Assembly: GCF_011045165.1 (NCBI RefSeq) | Contig: NZ_JAAKZI010000011.1 | Location: 1 to 64,000, forward strand | Direction of reading: 5' to 3' | DNA: 64,000 nt | From: Arthrobacter silviterrae | GTDB lineage: Bacteria; Actinomycetota; Actinomycetes; Actinomycetales; Micrococcaceae | Part shown: piece after piece, positions 1-6,550 of the stretch | How the letters are laid out: every line of letters begins with the position of its first letter | Position numbering within the stretch: position 1 is the stretch's first letter | Notes under the pieces: generated by a model | Seen by the model: only the letters and a program-made list of their open reading frames with translations | What the model was told of the DNA's origin: nothing | Database searches by the model: none | Translations under genes and position numbers: made by a program

Positions 1-440
1 ATGGCAGTTTCGGGGACAGTGGCGGTGTCAGGTACGGGGGTGGAGACGCCGGTGCCGCCACCGGCGGGGCTGGCGGCTTCCGCCCCACCACCGGCCGGGA
101 CAGGGGCGCCGCCATGGAAGGAGATGTTCGGATTGGTCGCGAGGGCGGCAAGCTCGGCCGCGGTCGCCTCCCGGACCCGGCACGAACCCCCGGAACCCCC
201 ACCGACGGGAGCGCCACCCCCGGAAGCGCGGTAGTCCCGGCCGTCGTCCAGCGGCCAGTCGGCAAAATCGGGGGCGGAGGCGATCAGCCGGTCAATGTCC
301 GCATCCGTGGGCCAGCGCCCGTCCGTATCCTCCCACGGGCCGGGGTCCTCCGCCGGCCAGGTGCCGGGGCGGGGATCCAGATTCGACGGACCGGAAGGGC
401 TGGAATCCCCTTCATCACCGGGCCGATCTGCAACAGCCAT
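1..440 (-). CDS. hypothetical protein, C-terminus cut by window edge
   Basis: The frame is open without a stop from an ATG at 440 to the window edge, giving at least 146 residues. Codon third positions are strongly G/C, as in neighbouring real genes. The product is acidic and Pro/Gly rich at the start, with an ordered-looking stretch around residues 48-70 (DADIDRLIASAPDFADWPLD) and then a Gly/Pro/Ala-rich part. No catalytic motif is visible in the part present. The start is set by a TAGAAT -10 hexamer six bases before the ATG, which predicts a leaderless mRNA. An inverted repeat resembling an SOS box lies just upstream. Actinobacterial DUF222/13E12-type HNH endonuclease genes are often large, low-complexity and LexA-controlled, so this could be the start of one; that is inference, because the diagnostic HNH end is outside the window. 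Confidence 0.55.
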   Translation of the reverse strand, partial: MAVADRPGDEGDSSPSGPSNLDPRPGTWPAEDPGPWEDTDGRWPTDADIDRLIASAPDFADWPLDDGRDYRASGGGAPVGGGSGGSCRVREATAAELAALATNPNISFHGGAPVPAGGGAEAASPAGGGTGVSTPVPDTATVPETA

Positions 441-446
441 GCCCCC

Positions 447-498
447 ATTCTACCGCGCATGTTCTAGTAAATGAAGGCATTATAGAACATGTGTACAA
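447..498 (-). promoter_or_regulatory. promoter with SOS-box-like inverted repeat
   Basis: CATGTTCTA (458-466) and TAGAACATG (483-491) form a perfect 9-bp inverted repeat with a 16-bp spacer. On the minus strand 498-483 reads TTGTACACATGTTCTA, which matches nine of the twelve specified positions of the actinobacterial LexA pattern TCGAAC-N4-GTTCGA. A TAGAAT -10 element at 452-447 sits six bases from the start codon at 440. A TATAAT at 484-479 is an alternative, upstream -10. The arrangement suggests damage-inducible repression of the minus-strand gene, but the match is not perfect. Confidence 0.4.
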
Positions 499-537
499 AC
501 CCGTGGCCAGGTCCCCCTGTGGAGGGAGCAACACCCT

Positions 538-631
538 GGGTCTCGACGCGTTCGCAGAGCTCACTGCTCGACCACCGGGAGCGGGTTCCGGGGTCTCGAC
601 GCGTTCGCAGAGCTCACTGCTCGACCACCGG
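538..631. repeat. two identical 41-bp direct repeats (family F1)
   Basis: Positions 538-578 and 591-631 are identical 41-bp copies with a start-to-start distance of 53 bp. The core reads GTCTCGACGCGTTCGCAGAG and continues to TGCTCGACCACCGG. A diverged inverted copy lies inside the carboxylase epsilon gene (11128-11169). The copies sit in the 217-bp gap between the edge gene and the esterase stop. They look like a dispersed intergenic element of unknown function. Confidence 0.85.
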
Positions 632-657
632 CACTGCCCGACCACCGTTGACGCGAA

Positions 658-1518
658 CTACCCCCTGAGCGCGGGAAAGAATTCGGCCACGGCCTCCGCG
701 GCGCTGATGTCCTGGGTGGTCCTGCCCAGGAGCTTGATGGGGCTGCGGCGCCGGTTGGGGACCACGTGGCCGCCGCCCTCCACAGTGTAAAGCGTCACGG
801 GCGCCCTGCCCTCCTGCCGGTACCGGGCCGCACGCACCAGTGTCCTGCCGCTTTGGGGAAGGTGGGGCAGCAGCTCTTCGTCCGGCGCCGAGGTGATGCC
901 GTTGCGCCGGGCAAAATAGCGCGCGGTCTCGGGCGCGGACGGCCCGCGGTTGCGCGCCCACAGGCCAAAAAACCCGCCCTCCCCGCGGTACGGGACCACC
1001 AGGTCGCGGGTGCCATGGATGAGCAACACAGGCAGCGGCAGCATCTTGTCATCGAAGGCGAGCCCGCCGGGGCGCGGCAACGTGGCACTGACGATCGCGG
1101 CGCCGTCGAGCCTGTCAGCCAGCTCATGGATCAGCCGGATCACCAGCTGACCGCCGTTGGAATAGCCGGCCACAACAACCGGGATGGGCCCGTAATTGTC
1201 GTGGAAGTGGTCCACCAGGGCGCCCATGAAGGCGACGTCGTCAACAGTCTGCGCGTCACTGCTGGCGTGGTTCCAGAGCTTTTTCAGCCCGTCCGGGTAC
1301 ACCACTGCCACACGGCCGCCCGCGGCAAGCGTGTCAAAGCTGTTGCCGGCAAACGACCGCACCGACTTGCCGCTTTGGCTGGAGCCGTGCAGCACCATCA
1401 GCACGGCCTGGGGAGTTCCCGCATCCTTGGTTTCCCCGTGTCCGGCCGTGACCACCAGGAAGGTGCGCTCCCGCCCGTCCAGCCAGATCCGTCCCTGCGA
1501 CGCGGCCACCCTCCCCAT
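658..1518 (-). CDS. alpha/beta hydrolase, PHB-depolymerase/LpqC-like esterase
   Basis: A 286-residue alpha/beta hydrolase of the polyhydroxybutyrate depolymerase / LpqC esterase type. Visible catalytic elements are an oxyanion region at HGSSQSG (44-50), the nucleophile elbow GYSNGG with Ser120, Asp172 in HGTRD and His251 in GGGH. The ATG at 1518 is preferred over an earlier in-frame start because the extra 46 residues would be an Arg-rich stretch with no signal-peptide character. No export signal is evident, so a cytoplasmic or weakly exported esterase is likely. It follows the anti-sigma-like and sigma genes on the same strand and may be the last gene of that operon. Natural substrate is unknown; the family covers short-chain polyesters, feruloyl esters and similar esters. 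Confidence 0.8.
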   Translation of the reverse strand: MGRVAASQGRIWLDGRERTFLVVTAGHGETKDAGTPQAVLMVLHGSSQSGKSVRSFAGNSFDTLAAGGRVAVVYPDGLKKLWNHASSDAQTVDDVAFMGALVDHFHDNYGPIPVVVAGYSNGGQLVIRLIHELADRLDGAAIVSATLPRPGGLAFDDKMLPLPVLLIHGTRDLVVPYRGEGGFFGLWARNRGPSAPETARYFARRNGITSAPDEELLPHLPQSGRTLVRAARYRQEGRAPVTLYTVEGGGHVVPNRRRSPIKLLGRTTQDISAAEAVAEFFPALRG

Positions 1519-1658
1519 GCTCAGCACACCCGGGCGGCGGTTGCGGCGGGAAGCACGACGGCGGCGTACCCGACGGCGCGAACGCCTCCGGCAGGGCGGT
1601 TTGCAACGACGCGGATCGGGCTCTTTTCCATGGAATCCAGCGTACGCCGCCGCCAAGC

Positions 1659-1931
1659 CTAACCGTCGCTGAGGCGGCGGAGGCTGGGAGCCGGATCCAC
1701 GCCGTCGTCCGCGGCAAGAAGCTGCACCAGGGACCGGGCCTCCTCGCCGCAGGCCGAACAGCCAATCAGGTGGGCGCGAAGGGCAGGCATGCCGATGAAG
1801 CCGCCGGAAACAACACGTTCGGCGAAAAAGTCGATCTGGTCAAAGCAGTCGTCGCAGGACAGCCACGGCTCCGCCTCCAGGGTCAGGCGGTGCGCTTGGT
1901 CGGGGCTGAGCTTGCGCTGTGGGGAATTCAT
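1659..1931 (-). CDS. small zinc-finger anti-sigma-like protein
   Basis: A 90-residue soluble protein with C26-x2-C29 and H54-x3-C58-x2-C61, the His-Cys arrangement typical of zf-HC2/ZAS anti-sigma factors. No membrane segment follows, so this would be a cytoplasmic type. Its ATG overlaps the stop codon of the upstream ECF sigma gene (ATGA), which indicates translational coupling and supports a sigma/anti-sigma pair. The likely role is to hold the sigma factor inactive until a signal, possibly redox or metal, releases it. The role is inferred from the Cys/His pattern and context. Confidence 0.75.
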   Translation of the reverse strand: MNSPQRKLSPDQAHRLTLEAEPWLSCDDCFDQIDFFAERVVSGGFIGMPALRAHLIGCSACGEEARSLVQLLAADDGVDPAPSLRRLSDG

Positions 1932-2716
1932 GGGATCACCCCCTTTGCGGTCTCGTCAAGGTAGCCGGTGTCCTGAAGGTGGCGCCTGAGCCGGCCGCGG
2001 GCGTCATGGAGGGTCTTGTAGAGGGCGTTGCGGTTGGTGCCGAGCCGGTCCGCGAGGACGTCGATGGGAACCTCGTCGACCACCAGCGCCATCACCACCT
2101 GCCGCTGGTGCGCCGTCAGTTCCACGGCGATGGCGTTGCTGACTGCTTCGGAAAAGTCCGCCGCCTCCGCCAGCTGCTCCGGTGAATGCCCGACGGCGGC
2201 GGGCTCGGGCAGGAGCTCCAGCGCCACTTCCCGGTTCCGCCACAGGCTGCGCCGGACCTCCACGGCGGCATGCAGGATGCCGAACTTGTAGGCCCAGGTG
2301 GTGAAGCGGCTGCGGCCCTCAAAGCTGGCGAGCTTGCCAAGGACGGCCACCATGGCCTCGTCGGCGGCCTGGCCGATCAGTTCCTGGCGGCGGACCTCGC
2401 CAATGCCGGCCGTTTGGGCGGACATGACGGAAACCTGGTGCCGGGCGGCTCGCAACAGCAGCTGGTGCAGCCCGGCCAGGGCCTCCGCGTGTCCGGGACC
2501 CGGGGAGCTGAGCAGGGAAATCCATTCGTCATTGGCTGGCGCGGATGGTCCTGCAGACGTGGCGGGCGCTGCGTGGGCGCCTGTGTGGGCGCCTGTGCGG
2601 TGGCCGGATCCGGGCCATTCGCGGGAAATAGCTTCGCGGGAAATTGCTTCGCGGGAAATAGCTTCGCGGGAAACGGGGTGGGCGTCAGCCAGTTCGGGTC
2701 CGTCCAGGATGGTCAT
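1928..2716 (-). CDS. ECF-type RNA polymerase sigma factor
   Basis: A 262-residue group IV sigma factor. Region 2 is visible around SRFTTWAYKFGILHAAVEVR and region 4 around TAHQRQVVMALVVDEVPIDV followed by a helix-turn-helix (ADRLGTNRNALYKTLHDARG). The ATG at 2716 has GGGAG six bases upstream and lies two bases after the stop of the preceding small gene; a TTG at 2728 would overlap that gene. The first 50 residues are unusual: four near-identical SREAIS/SREW units, encoded by a 15-bp DNA repeat at about 2620-2675, then an Ala/His-rich stretch. This tail precedes the normal sigma domains and is probably disordered. The gene is coupled to the anti-sigma-like gene downstream. Confidence 0.88.
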   Translation of the reverse strand: MTILDGPELADAHPVSREAISREAISREAISREWPGSGHRTGAHTGAHAAPATSAGPSAPANDEWISLLSSPGPGHAEALAGLHQLLLRAARHQVSVMSAQTAGIGEVRRQELIGQAADEAMVAVLGKLASFEGRSRFTTWAYKFGILHAAVEVRRSLWRNREVALELLPEPAAVGHSPEQLAEAADFSEAVSNAIAVELTAHQRQVVMALVVDEVPIDVLADRLGTNRNALYKTLHDARGRLRRHLQDTGYLDETAKGVIP

Positions 2717-2718
2717 GG

Positions 2719-2961
2719 TCACTCCCAACCCGTGGCTTCGGGAACCAGGATGCGTGCGGCGAGCCCGGGAGGGCAGCCCCTGTCCACCAGGTTCAGGAGC
2801 TGGTGCACATCAATGCCCGGCGTCCCCGCGAGCTGATGCGCCAGCCTATCAGGGAAGCCGGCGGACAGTAAGAGGTGCTCGCGCCAGGGCGCCACACCGG
2901 ACGCCACACCCGGCGGCGGATCGGCGACACTGGCGGACGGCAGGCCCTGATGGGTTCTCAT
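2719..2961 (-). CDS. small hypothetical protein, first gene of sigma operon
   Basis: An 80-residue protein with a structured-looking C-terminal half (HLLLSAGFPDRLAHQLAGTP and DVHQLLNLVDRGCPPGLAAR). It ends two bases before the sigma-factor ATG, so the two genes are almost certainly co-transcribed. Codon usage fits neighbouring genes. I recognise no named domain. The position as first gene of a sigma/anti-sigma operon suggests a role in the same signalling pathway, but no function can be read from the sequence. Confidence 0.65.
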   Translation of the reverse strand: MRTHQGLPSASVADPPPGVASGVAPWREHLLLSAGFPDRLAHQLAGTPGIDVHQLLNLVDRGCPPGLAARILVPEATGWE

Positions 2962-3184
2962 GCCTGTTTAGTGTCAGGCGTGCCTGCCCGTCTTACCCCT
3001 GGGCGAAGCATTTTTCTTTTCTTTAATTAGCTGCATTTGCCGGTAAGAGGTCCGGGAACCGGGCCACTAACTAGCCATGGACGAATCATCGCCCATCCCG
3101 GGGCCCTTGGGTGCAGCGCGTTGACACGGCTGGGCACATGCGCCGGACAAGCAGCGTTTGTTGGATTGATAAGGAAACATCGCC

Positions 3185-3952
3185 ATGAACATGTTTGCAG
3201 CACACAGCCAGGGCCGCCGTAGCCGCGCGGCCTGGGCAGCCATCGCCTCGCTGGCCCTGGCGGGCGGCGTGTTGACCGCCTGCGCACCCGCGTCCACCGC
3301 CGGAGCGGGCAGCGGCCCGGCCGCCGTCGAAGCCGTCCCCGCCATGGCCCCCATGCCGGGAATGGCCCAGCAGGGGAATGCCGGCAACGGCTCAAACTAC
3401 GGCTCGGTGACCGCCAGCCAGCTCGCCTTCGCGCAGCAGATGCGGCTCCTGTGGGGCCAGCACATGGAGTGGACCAGGCTGGCGGTGGTGGACTTTGCAT
3501 CCGGCTCCGCCGGCTTCCCCACCACGGCGGCCCGGCTCCTGAAGAACCAGGAGGACATCGGCAATGCCATCATGCCGTTCTACGGTGAGGCTGCTGGTGC
3601 GCAGCTGACCACCTTGCTCAAGGCCCACATCACCGACTTTGTGGCCCTCTTCCAGGCGGCCAAGGCCGGCGACGCAACGGCACTGACGGCGGCTGAGGCC
3701 ACTGTGTACGCCAATGCCCAGCAGATTGCCGACTTCCTGGCAGCCGCCAACCCGAAGTACTGGCCCCAGGCCGACATGCGGGCCATGATGAAGGACCACA
3801 TCACCCTGACCATCACCTACGGCAGCGACGAGCTCACAGGACAATACGCGGCCGGCATCACGGTCTTCGACACGGCAGAAGCCCACATGATGGCCATGGC
3901 CGACCAGCTCAGCACGGGCATCATCGGAGCCTTCCCGAAGGTGTTCCGCTAA
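3185..3952 (+). CDS. secreted lipoprotein of unknown function
   Basis: A 255-residue protein with an Arg-containing n-region, a hydrophobic stretch and the lipobox LTAC, giving lipidated Cys33. A Gly/Pro/Met-rich spacer (about 34-70) precedes a helical domain. The pattern MRLLWGQHMEWTRLAVVDFA, repeated His residues and KDHITLTITYGSDEL suggest a four-helix bundle, perhaps metal- or ligand-binding; a ferritin-like or DUF305-like fold is possible but I cannot assign it. The start has AGGAAA upstream. The gene is divergent from the sigma operon and overlaps the convergent thioredoxin-fold gene by four bases at its 3' end. Confidence 0.8.
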   Translation: MNMFAAHSQGRRSRAAWAAIASLALAGGVLTACAPASTAGAGSGPAAVEAVPAMAPMPGMAQQGNAGNGSNYGSVTASQLAFAQQMRLLWGQHMEWTRLAVVDFASGSAGFPTTAARLLKNQEDIGNAIMPFYGEAAGAQLTTLLKAHITDFVALFQAAKAGDATALTAAEATVYANAQQIADFLAAANPKYWPQADMRAMMKDHITLTITYGSDELTGQYAAGITVFDTAEAHMMAMADQLSTGIIGAFPKVFR

Positions 3953-4275
3953 CGCAGCCGGGATCCCATCCCCTGGAGCGCCTCCGCCAGTGCGGCCCGG
4001 AGGCGCTCCAGCTCCGGGAGCCCGGCCAATCCGTTGGCGGTCTGGTAGACGCGGCAGGAAACGGCAGGCTCGCCCACGGAGGGAAACAGGTCGGCCCCGT
4101 CCACCATGAAGCTGGGCGAGCCATGAAAGCCTGCGTCAACGGCCTGCTGCTCTGTTTCAATGATCGAGACCTTGATGGCGGCAGGGTCCAGGCCTTCCAG
4201 TTCCAGGGCGCGTCCCAGCAGTTCCTGCGCTCCGGCGGAGTTGGGGCATTCGTTAATAATGGCAAGCTCGATCAT
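3949..4275 (-). CDS. thioredoxin-fold protein with CxxS active site
   Basis: A 108-residue protein that begins MIELAIINECPNSAGA: a beta strand followed by C10-P-N-S, a thioredoxin-fold active site in which the second Cys is Ser. The segment GSPSFMVDG supplies the expected cis-proline loop. No signal peptide is visible, so it is cytoplasmic. The CxxS site suggests a monothiol, glutathione/mycothiol-linked or isomerase-like activity rather than a full disulfide reductase. It overlaps the 3' end of the lipoprotein gene by four bases and is divergent from the reverse transcriptase locus. A retron role for it is not supported. Confidence 0.75.
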   Translation of the reverse strand: MIELAIINECPNSAGAQELLGRALELEGLDPAAIKVSIIETEQQAVDAGFHGSPSFMVDGADLFPSVGEPAVSCRVYQTANGLAGLPELERLRAALAEALQGMGSRLR

Positions 4276-4428
4276 GTCAGTTCTTTCGCATCAAAGTCCG
4301 GCCGCGCCCGCCCGGCGCAGCCTCCACTAGCGGGAACGCCAGGGTGCGGCGAAAGATTCCGCCCCCACCAGGGACCGCCCCGCCCCCACCACCCGGCCCC
4401 CGCCCTGTGGCCTGCACAGCCGATGCGT

Positions 4429-4434
4429 TAGGGT
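4429..4434 (+). promoter_or_regulatory. -10 element for candidate retron RNA
   Basis: TAGGGT at 4429-4434 fits the TANNNT -10 form seen before several genes here. Six bases separate it from A4441, so transcription would start exactly at the left end of the a1 arm. No convincing -35 hexamer is visible; the region 4400-4415 is C/G rich. Confidence 0.45.
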
Positions 4435-4440
4435 GGGCGC

Positions 4441-4606
4441 ATGCGACGGCTTCTGGATGAGGCGGGCGGGCACCTGGTGCACCACCCTCTCCGGGGTTAC
4501 CCCGGGGGACGAAGACTGGCCTCCAGCATGCGCCTCGGGCGCCTGTCTGCGCTCCGCGCAGCTCAGCGCCCGAACAGACTGACAGGTCATCCATGAAGCC
4601 GTCGCA
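4441..4606 (+). ncRNA. candidate retron msr-msd RNA
   Basis: The ends of this stretch are complementary. TGCGACGGCTTC-TGGATGA (4442-4460, a1) pairs with TCATCCA-T-GAAGCCGTCGCA (4587-4606, a2) over 19 bp with one bulged base. Between them are a 6-bp stem with a TTA loop (4491-4505) and a longer composite hairpin: TCGGGCGC (4535-4542) with GCGCCCGA (4566-4573), enclosing CTGCGC-TCC-GCGCAG (4547-4561). This is the layout known for retrons: a1, msr stem(s), msd stem, a2, then the RT gene. The a2 arm overlaps the RT start codon. The priming G cannot be fixed by eye; GAGGC just after a1 is a candidate. The same DNA can also be read as a 51-codon leaderless ORF (4441-4596) coupled to the RT. Confidence 0.65.
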
Positions 4607-5963
4607 GCCCACCGCAGCGGCGTCCGTGCTGGTCCGCATCCCGCACCCGTCCGCCAACACCGTGGCCACGGCCCTGGCCCACGCCTTCCTGGCAGCTGGG
4701 GACTGGTCCAAGCCCGCACTCACAGCCGCCGGCGCCGATATTTTGGGCGCACGACGGCGCTGGCTGGGTCCGCTGGCAAGTCACGTTCTCAGGAACTACC
4801 ACCGCCCGCCGGCAGACGCCCCGCGGGAGCTGGCCGCCGTCGTGCTTGGATGCCCGGCGTTCGGCGAGGCCCTGGCCAAGGCCGCCACGCAGCGCAGGCC
4901 CATCAAGCTGGCGCACCTGGCGGTGGCCCCGGCCGTGGCCCAGGCGGCCAGGGTCCCGCGGCTGGATACCGTGGCAGACCTGGCCGGCATGTTGGCGCTC
5001 ACCCCTGGAGAACTCGAGTGGTTTGCGGACCCCCGCCACTGGAACCGCACGGCTGGCCCGCGGCTGCAGCACTACTGCTACCAGTGGCGGAGCCGGCCGG
5101 GGAGGGTGCCCCGCCTGCTGGAAATCCCGCAGCCGCGCCTGCGCACCCTCCAACGCACCATTCTGCGCGAATTGCTGGCGCCCATCCCCCTCCATGACGC
5201 GGCCCACGGCTTCGTGCCGGGGCGAAGCGCCGTCAGCGGGGCGGCCATGCACACCGGGGCGGACGTGGTGGTCAGCCTTGACCTGGCCGCGTTTTTTGCC
5301 CACGTCAGCCCCGGCAAGGTGTTTGGCGTGCTGCGCCAGGCCGGCTTCACCGAGGCCGTGGCGCACCGCCTGACCGGGCTGTGCACGCACGCGGTGCCCG
5401 TGGGGGTACTCGCCGAAATGCCTCCCGGCGGCGACCCCGCCAGCCGCTTTGCCCTGCGCCAGGCGCTGGCCGTGGCGCACCTGCCGCAGGGCGCGCCCAC
5501 CTCCCCCATGCTGGCAAACCTGGCGCTGCGCCGCCTCGATTCCCGGCTTTCCGGCTGGGCCGGCGCGTTCGACGCCGTTTACTCCCGGTACGCGGACGAC
5601 CTCGCCTTCAGCGGGGGTGCAGAACTGGCCCGCCGGGCCGACGCTTTCATCCGGGGCGCGGGGCGAATCGTGGCGGACGAGGGCCACTCGCTGAACGGCC
5701 TCAAGACTAGGGTCCACAAGGCCGGTGTGCGGCAAACCGTGACGGGCGTGGTGGTCAACGAACGCACCAACATTGCGCGTGCTGAGTTCGACCAGCTCAA
5801 GGCGGTGGTGCACAACTGTGCCGCCCACGGGCCGGAGGGCCAGAACCGTGGCGGGCACCCCGACTTCCGGGCCCACCTGCTGGGGCGGATCGCGTGGGTG
5901 TCAAGCGTCCACCCCGCCCGCGGGGCCCGGCTGCGTGCCGCTTTTGATGAGATCAGCTGGTGA
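4593..5963 (+). CDS. retron-type reverse transcriptase
   Basis: A 456-residue reverse transcriptase. The polymerase domain fills roughly residues 165-440: AAHGFVPGRS (203-212), a GAAMH pentapeptide (216-220) where retron RTs have NAxxH, SLDLAAFF with a catalytic Asp, GAPTSPMLANLALRRLDSRL, the active-site YADD at 333-336 and QTVTGVVVN with the retron hallmark VTG at 383-385. About 160 residues precede the RT domain, a long N-terminal extension also known in some myxobacterial retron RTs. No endonuclease, maturase or CRISPR-associated domain is visible, which argues against group II intron or Cas1-RT. The start ATG lies in the a2 arm of the upstream RNA. The downstream gene runs convergently, so no effector is obviously co-transcribed; any effector could be the N-terminal extension or absent. 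Confidence 0.88.
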   Translation: MKPSQPTAAASVLVRIPHPSANTVATALAHAFLAAGDWSKPALTAAGADILGARRRWLGPLASHVLRNYHRPPADAPRELAAVVLGCPAFGEALAKAATQRRPIKLAHLAVAPAVAQAARVPRLDTVADLAGMLALTPGELEWFADPRHWNRTAGPRLQHYCYQWRSRPGRVPRLLEIPQPRLRTLQRTILRELLAPIPLHDAAHGFVPGRSAVSGAAMHTGADVVVSLDLAAFFAHVSPGKVFGVLRQAGFTEAVAHRLTGLCTHAVPVGVLAEMPPGGDPASRFALRQALAVAHLPQGAPTSPMLANLALRRLDSRLSGWAGAFDAVYSRYADDLAFSGGAELARRADAFIRGAGRIVADEGHSLNGLKTRVHKAGVRQTVTGVVVNERTNIARAEFDQLKAVVHNCAAHGPEGQNRGGHPDFRAHLLGRIAWVSSVHPARGARLRAAFDEISW

Positions 5964-5970
5964 CAGGCGC

Positions 5971-6441
5971 TCAAGAGCCTTCCACGCAGCGGAGGGCAAG
6001 GGCCGCCAGCGCGGCCAGGCTTTCATTGCCGTGGGCGCCGCCCACATAGCCCTGGGCGAGCGCATCCAGGGTGCGGCCCCTGGATGCGAGCTTCCCGGGC
6101 GCGTAGTAGCTTTCGTAGGGTGCGCCCTGAAGCTCGCGTTCGCGTTCGGCGGCCTGTCCGGCAAACAGCTCCCCCGGTTCAAGGGGACCCTGGCCGGCCT
6201 GCATGGCCCTCAGGCGCTTTTGGATCTGCATGCCGATGAACCCTGTGGCTTCCGCGCCCAGGGCTCCGAGGGGCTCAACCTGCACCACCGCCAGCCCGGC
6301 GCAACTGCCAATCACCTCAAGCGGCACCGAGCCCAGCTCCCCGGCCCCGTTGGTGGCCTCCGGCACTGTGGCTAAGTCCAGCGACGCGGACGCCGCCGGC
6401 TCCTTGATCTCGGCGCCAAATTTCCTCACTTGTTCAAACAT
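5971..6441 (-). CDS. hypothetical protein
   Basis: A 156-residue protein from the ATG at 6441 (MFEQVRKFGAEIKEPA). The same frame is open further upstream to 6612, but that would overlap the adenylate cyclase gene and has no better ribosome site. It has a Val/Leu/Ala-rich central part (VPLEVIGSCAGLAVVQVEPL) and a C-terminal helical part ending ALRCVEGS. I recognise no domain. It lies downstream of the adenylate cyclase on the same strand and is convergent with the RT gene, eight bases from the RT stop. Confidence 0.55.
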   Translation of the reverse strand: MFEQVRKFGAEIKEPAASASLDLATVPEATNGAGELGSVPLEVIGSCAGLAVVQVEPLGALGAEATGFIGMQIQKRLRAMQAGQGPLEPGELFAGQAAERERELQGAPYESYYAPGKLASRGRTLDALAQGYVGGAHGNESLAALAALALRCVEGS

Positions 6442-6550
6442 GGCCAGCCATTCCACGAAAGGAAGGCCTGCCGGGCGGCGCGGCCATGGCAGCAGTTCTG
6501 CCCTTCCGCCGGTCCCCGCGTAAAGGGGCGCGCTCAGTAACAGGGCCCGC

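Noticed and set aside
3949-4275. Thioredoxin-fold gene as retron effector
   Set aside because: It is transcribed away from the RT, overlaps the lipoprotein gene at its 3' end and has no toxin-like features; proximity alone is weak.
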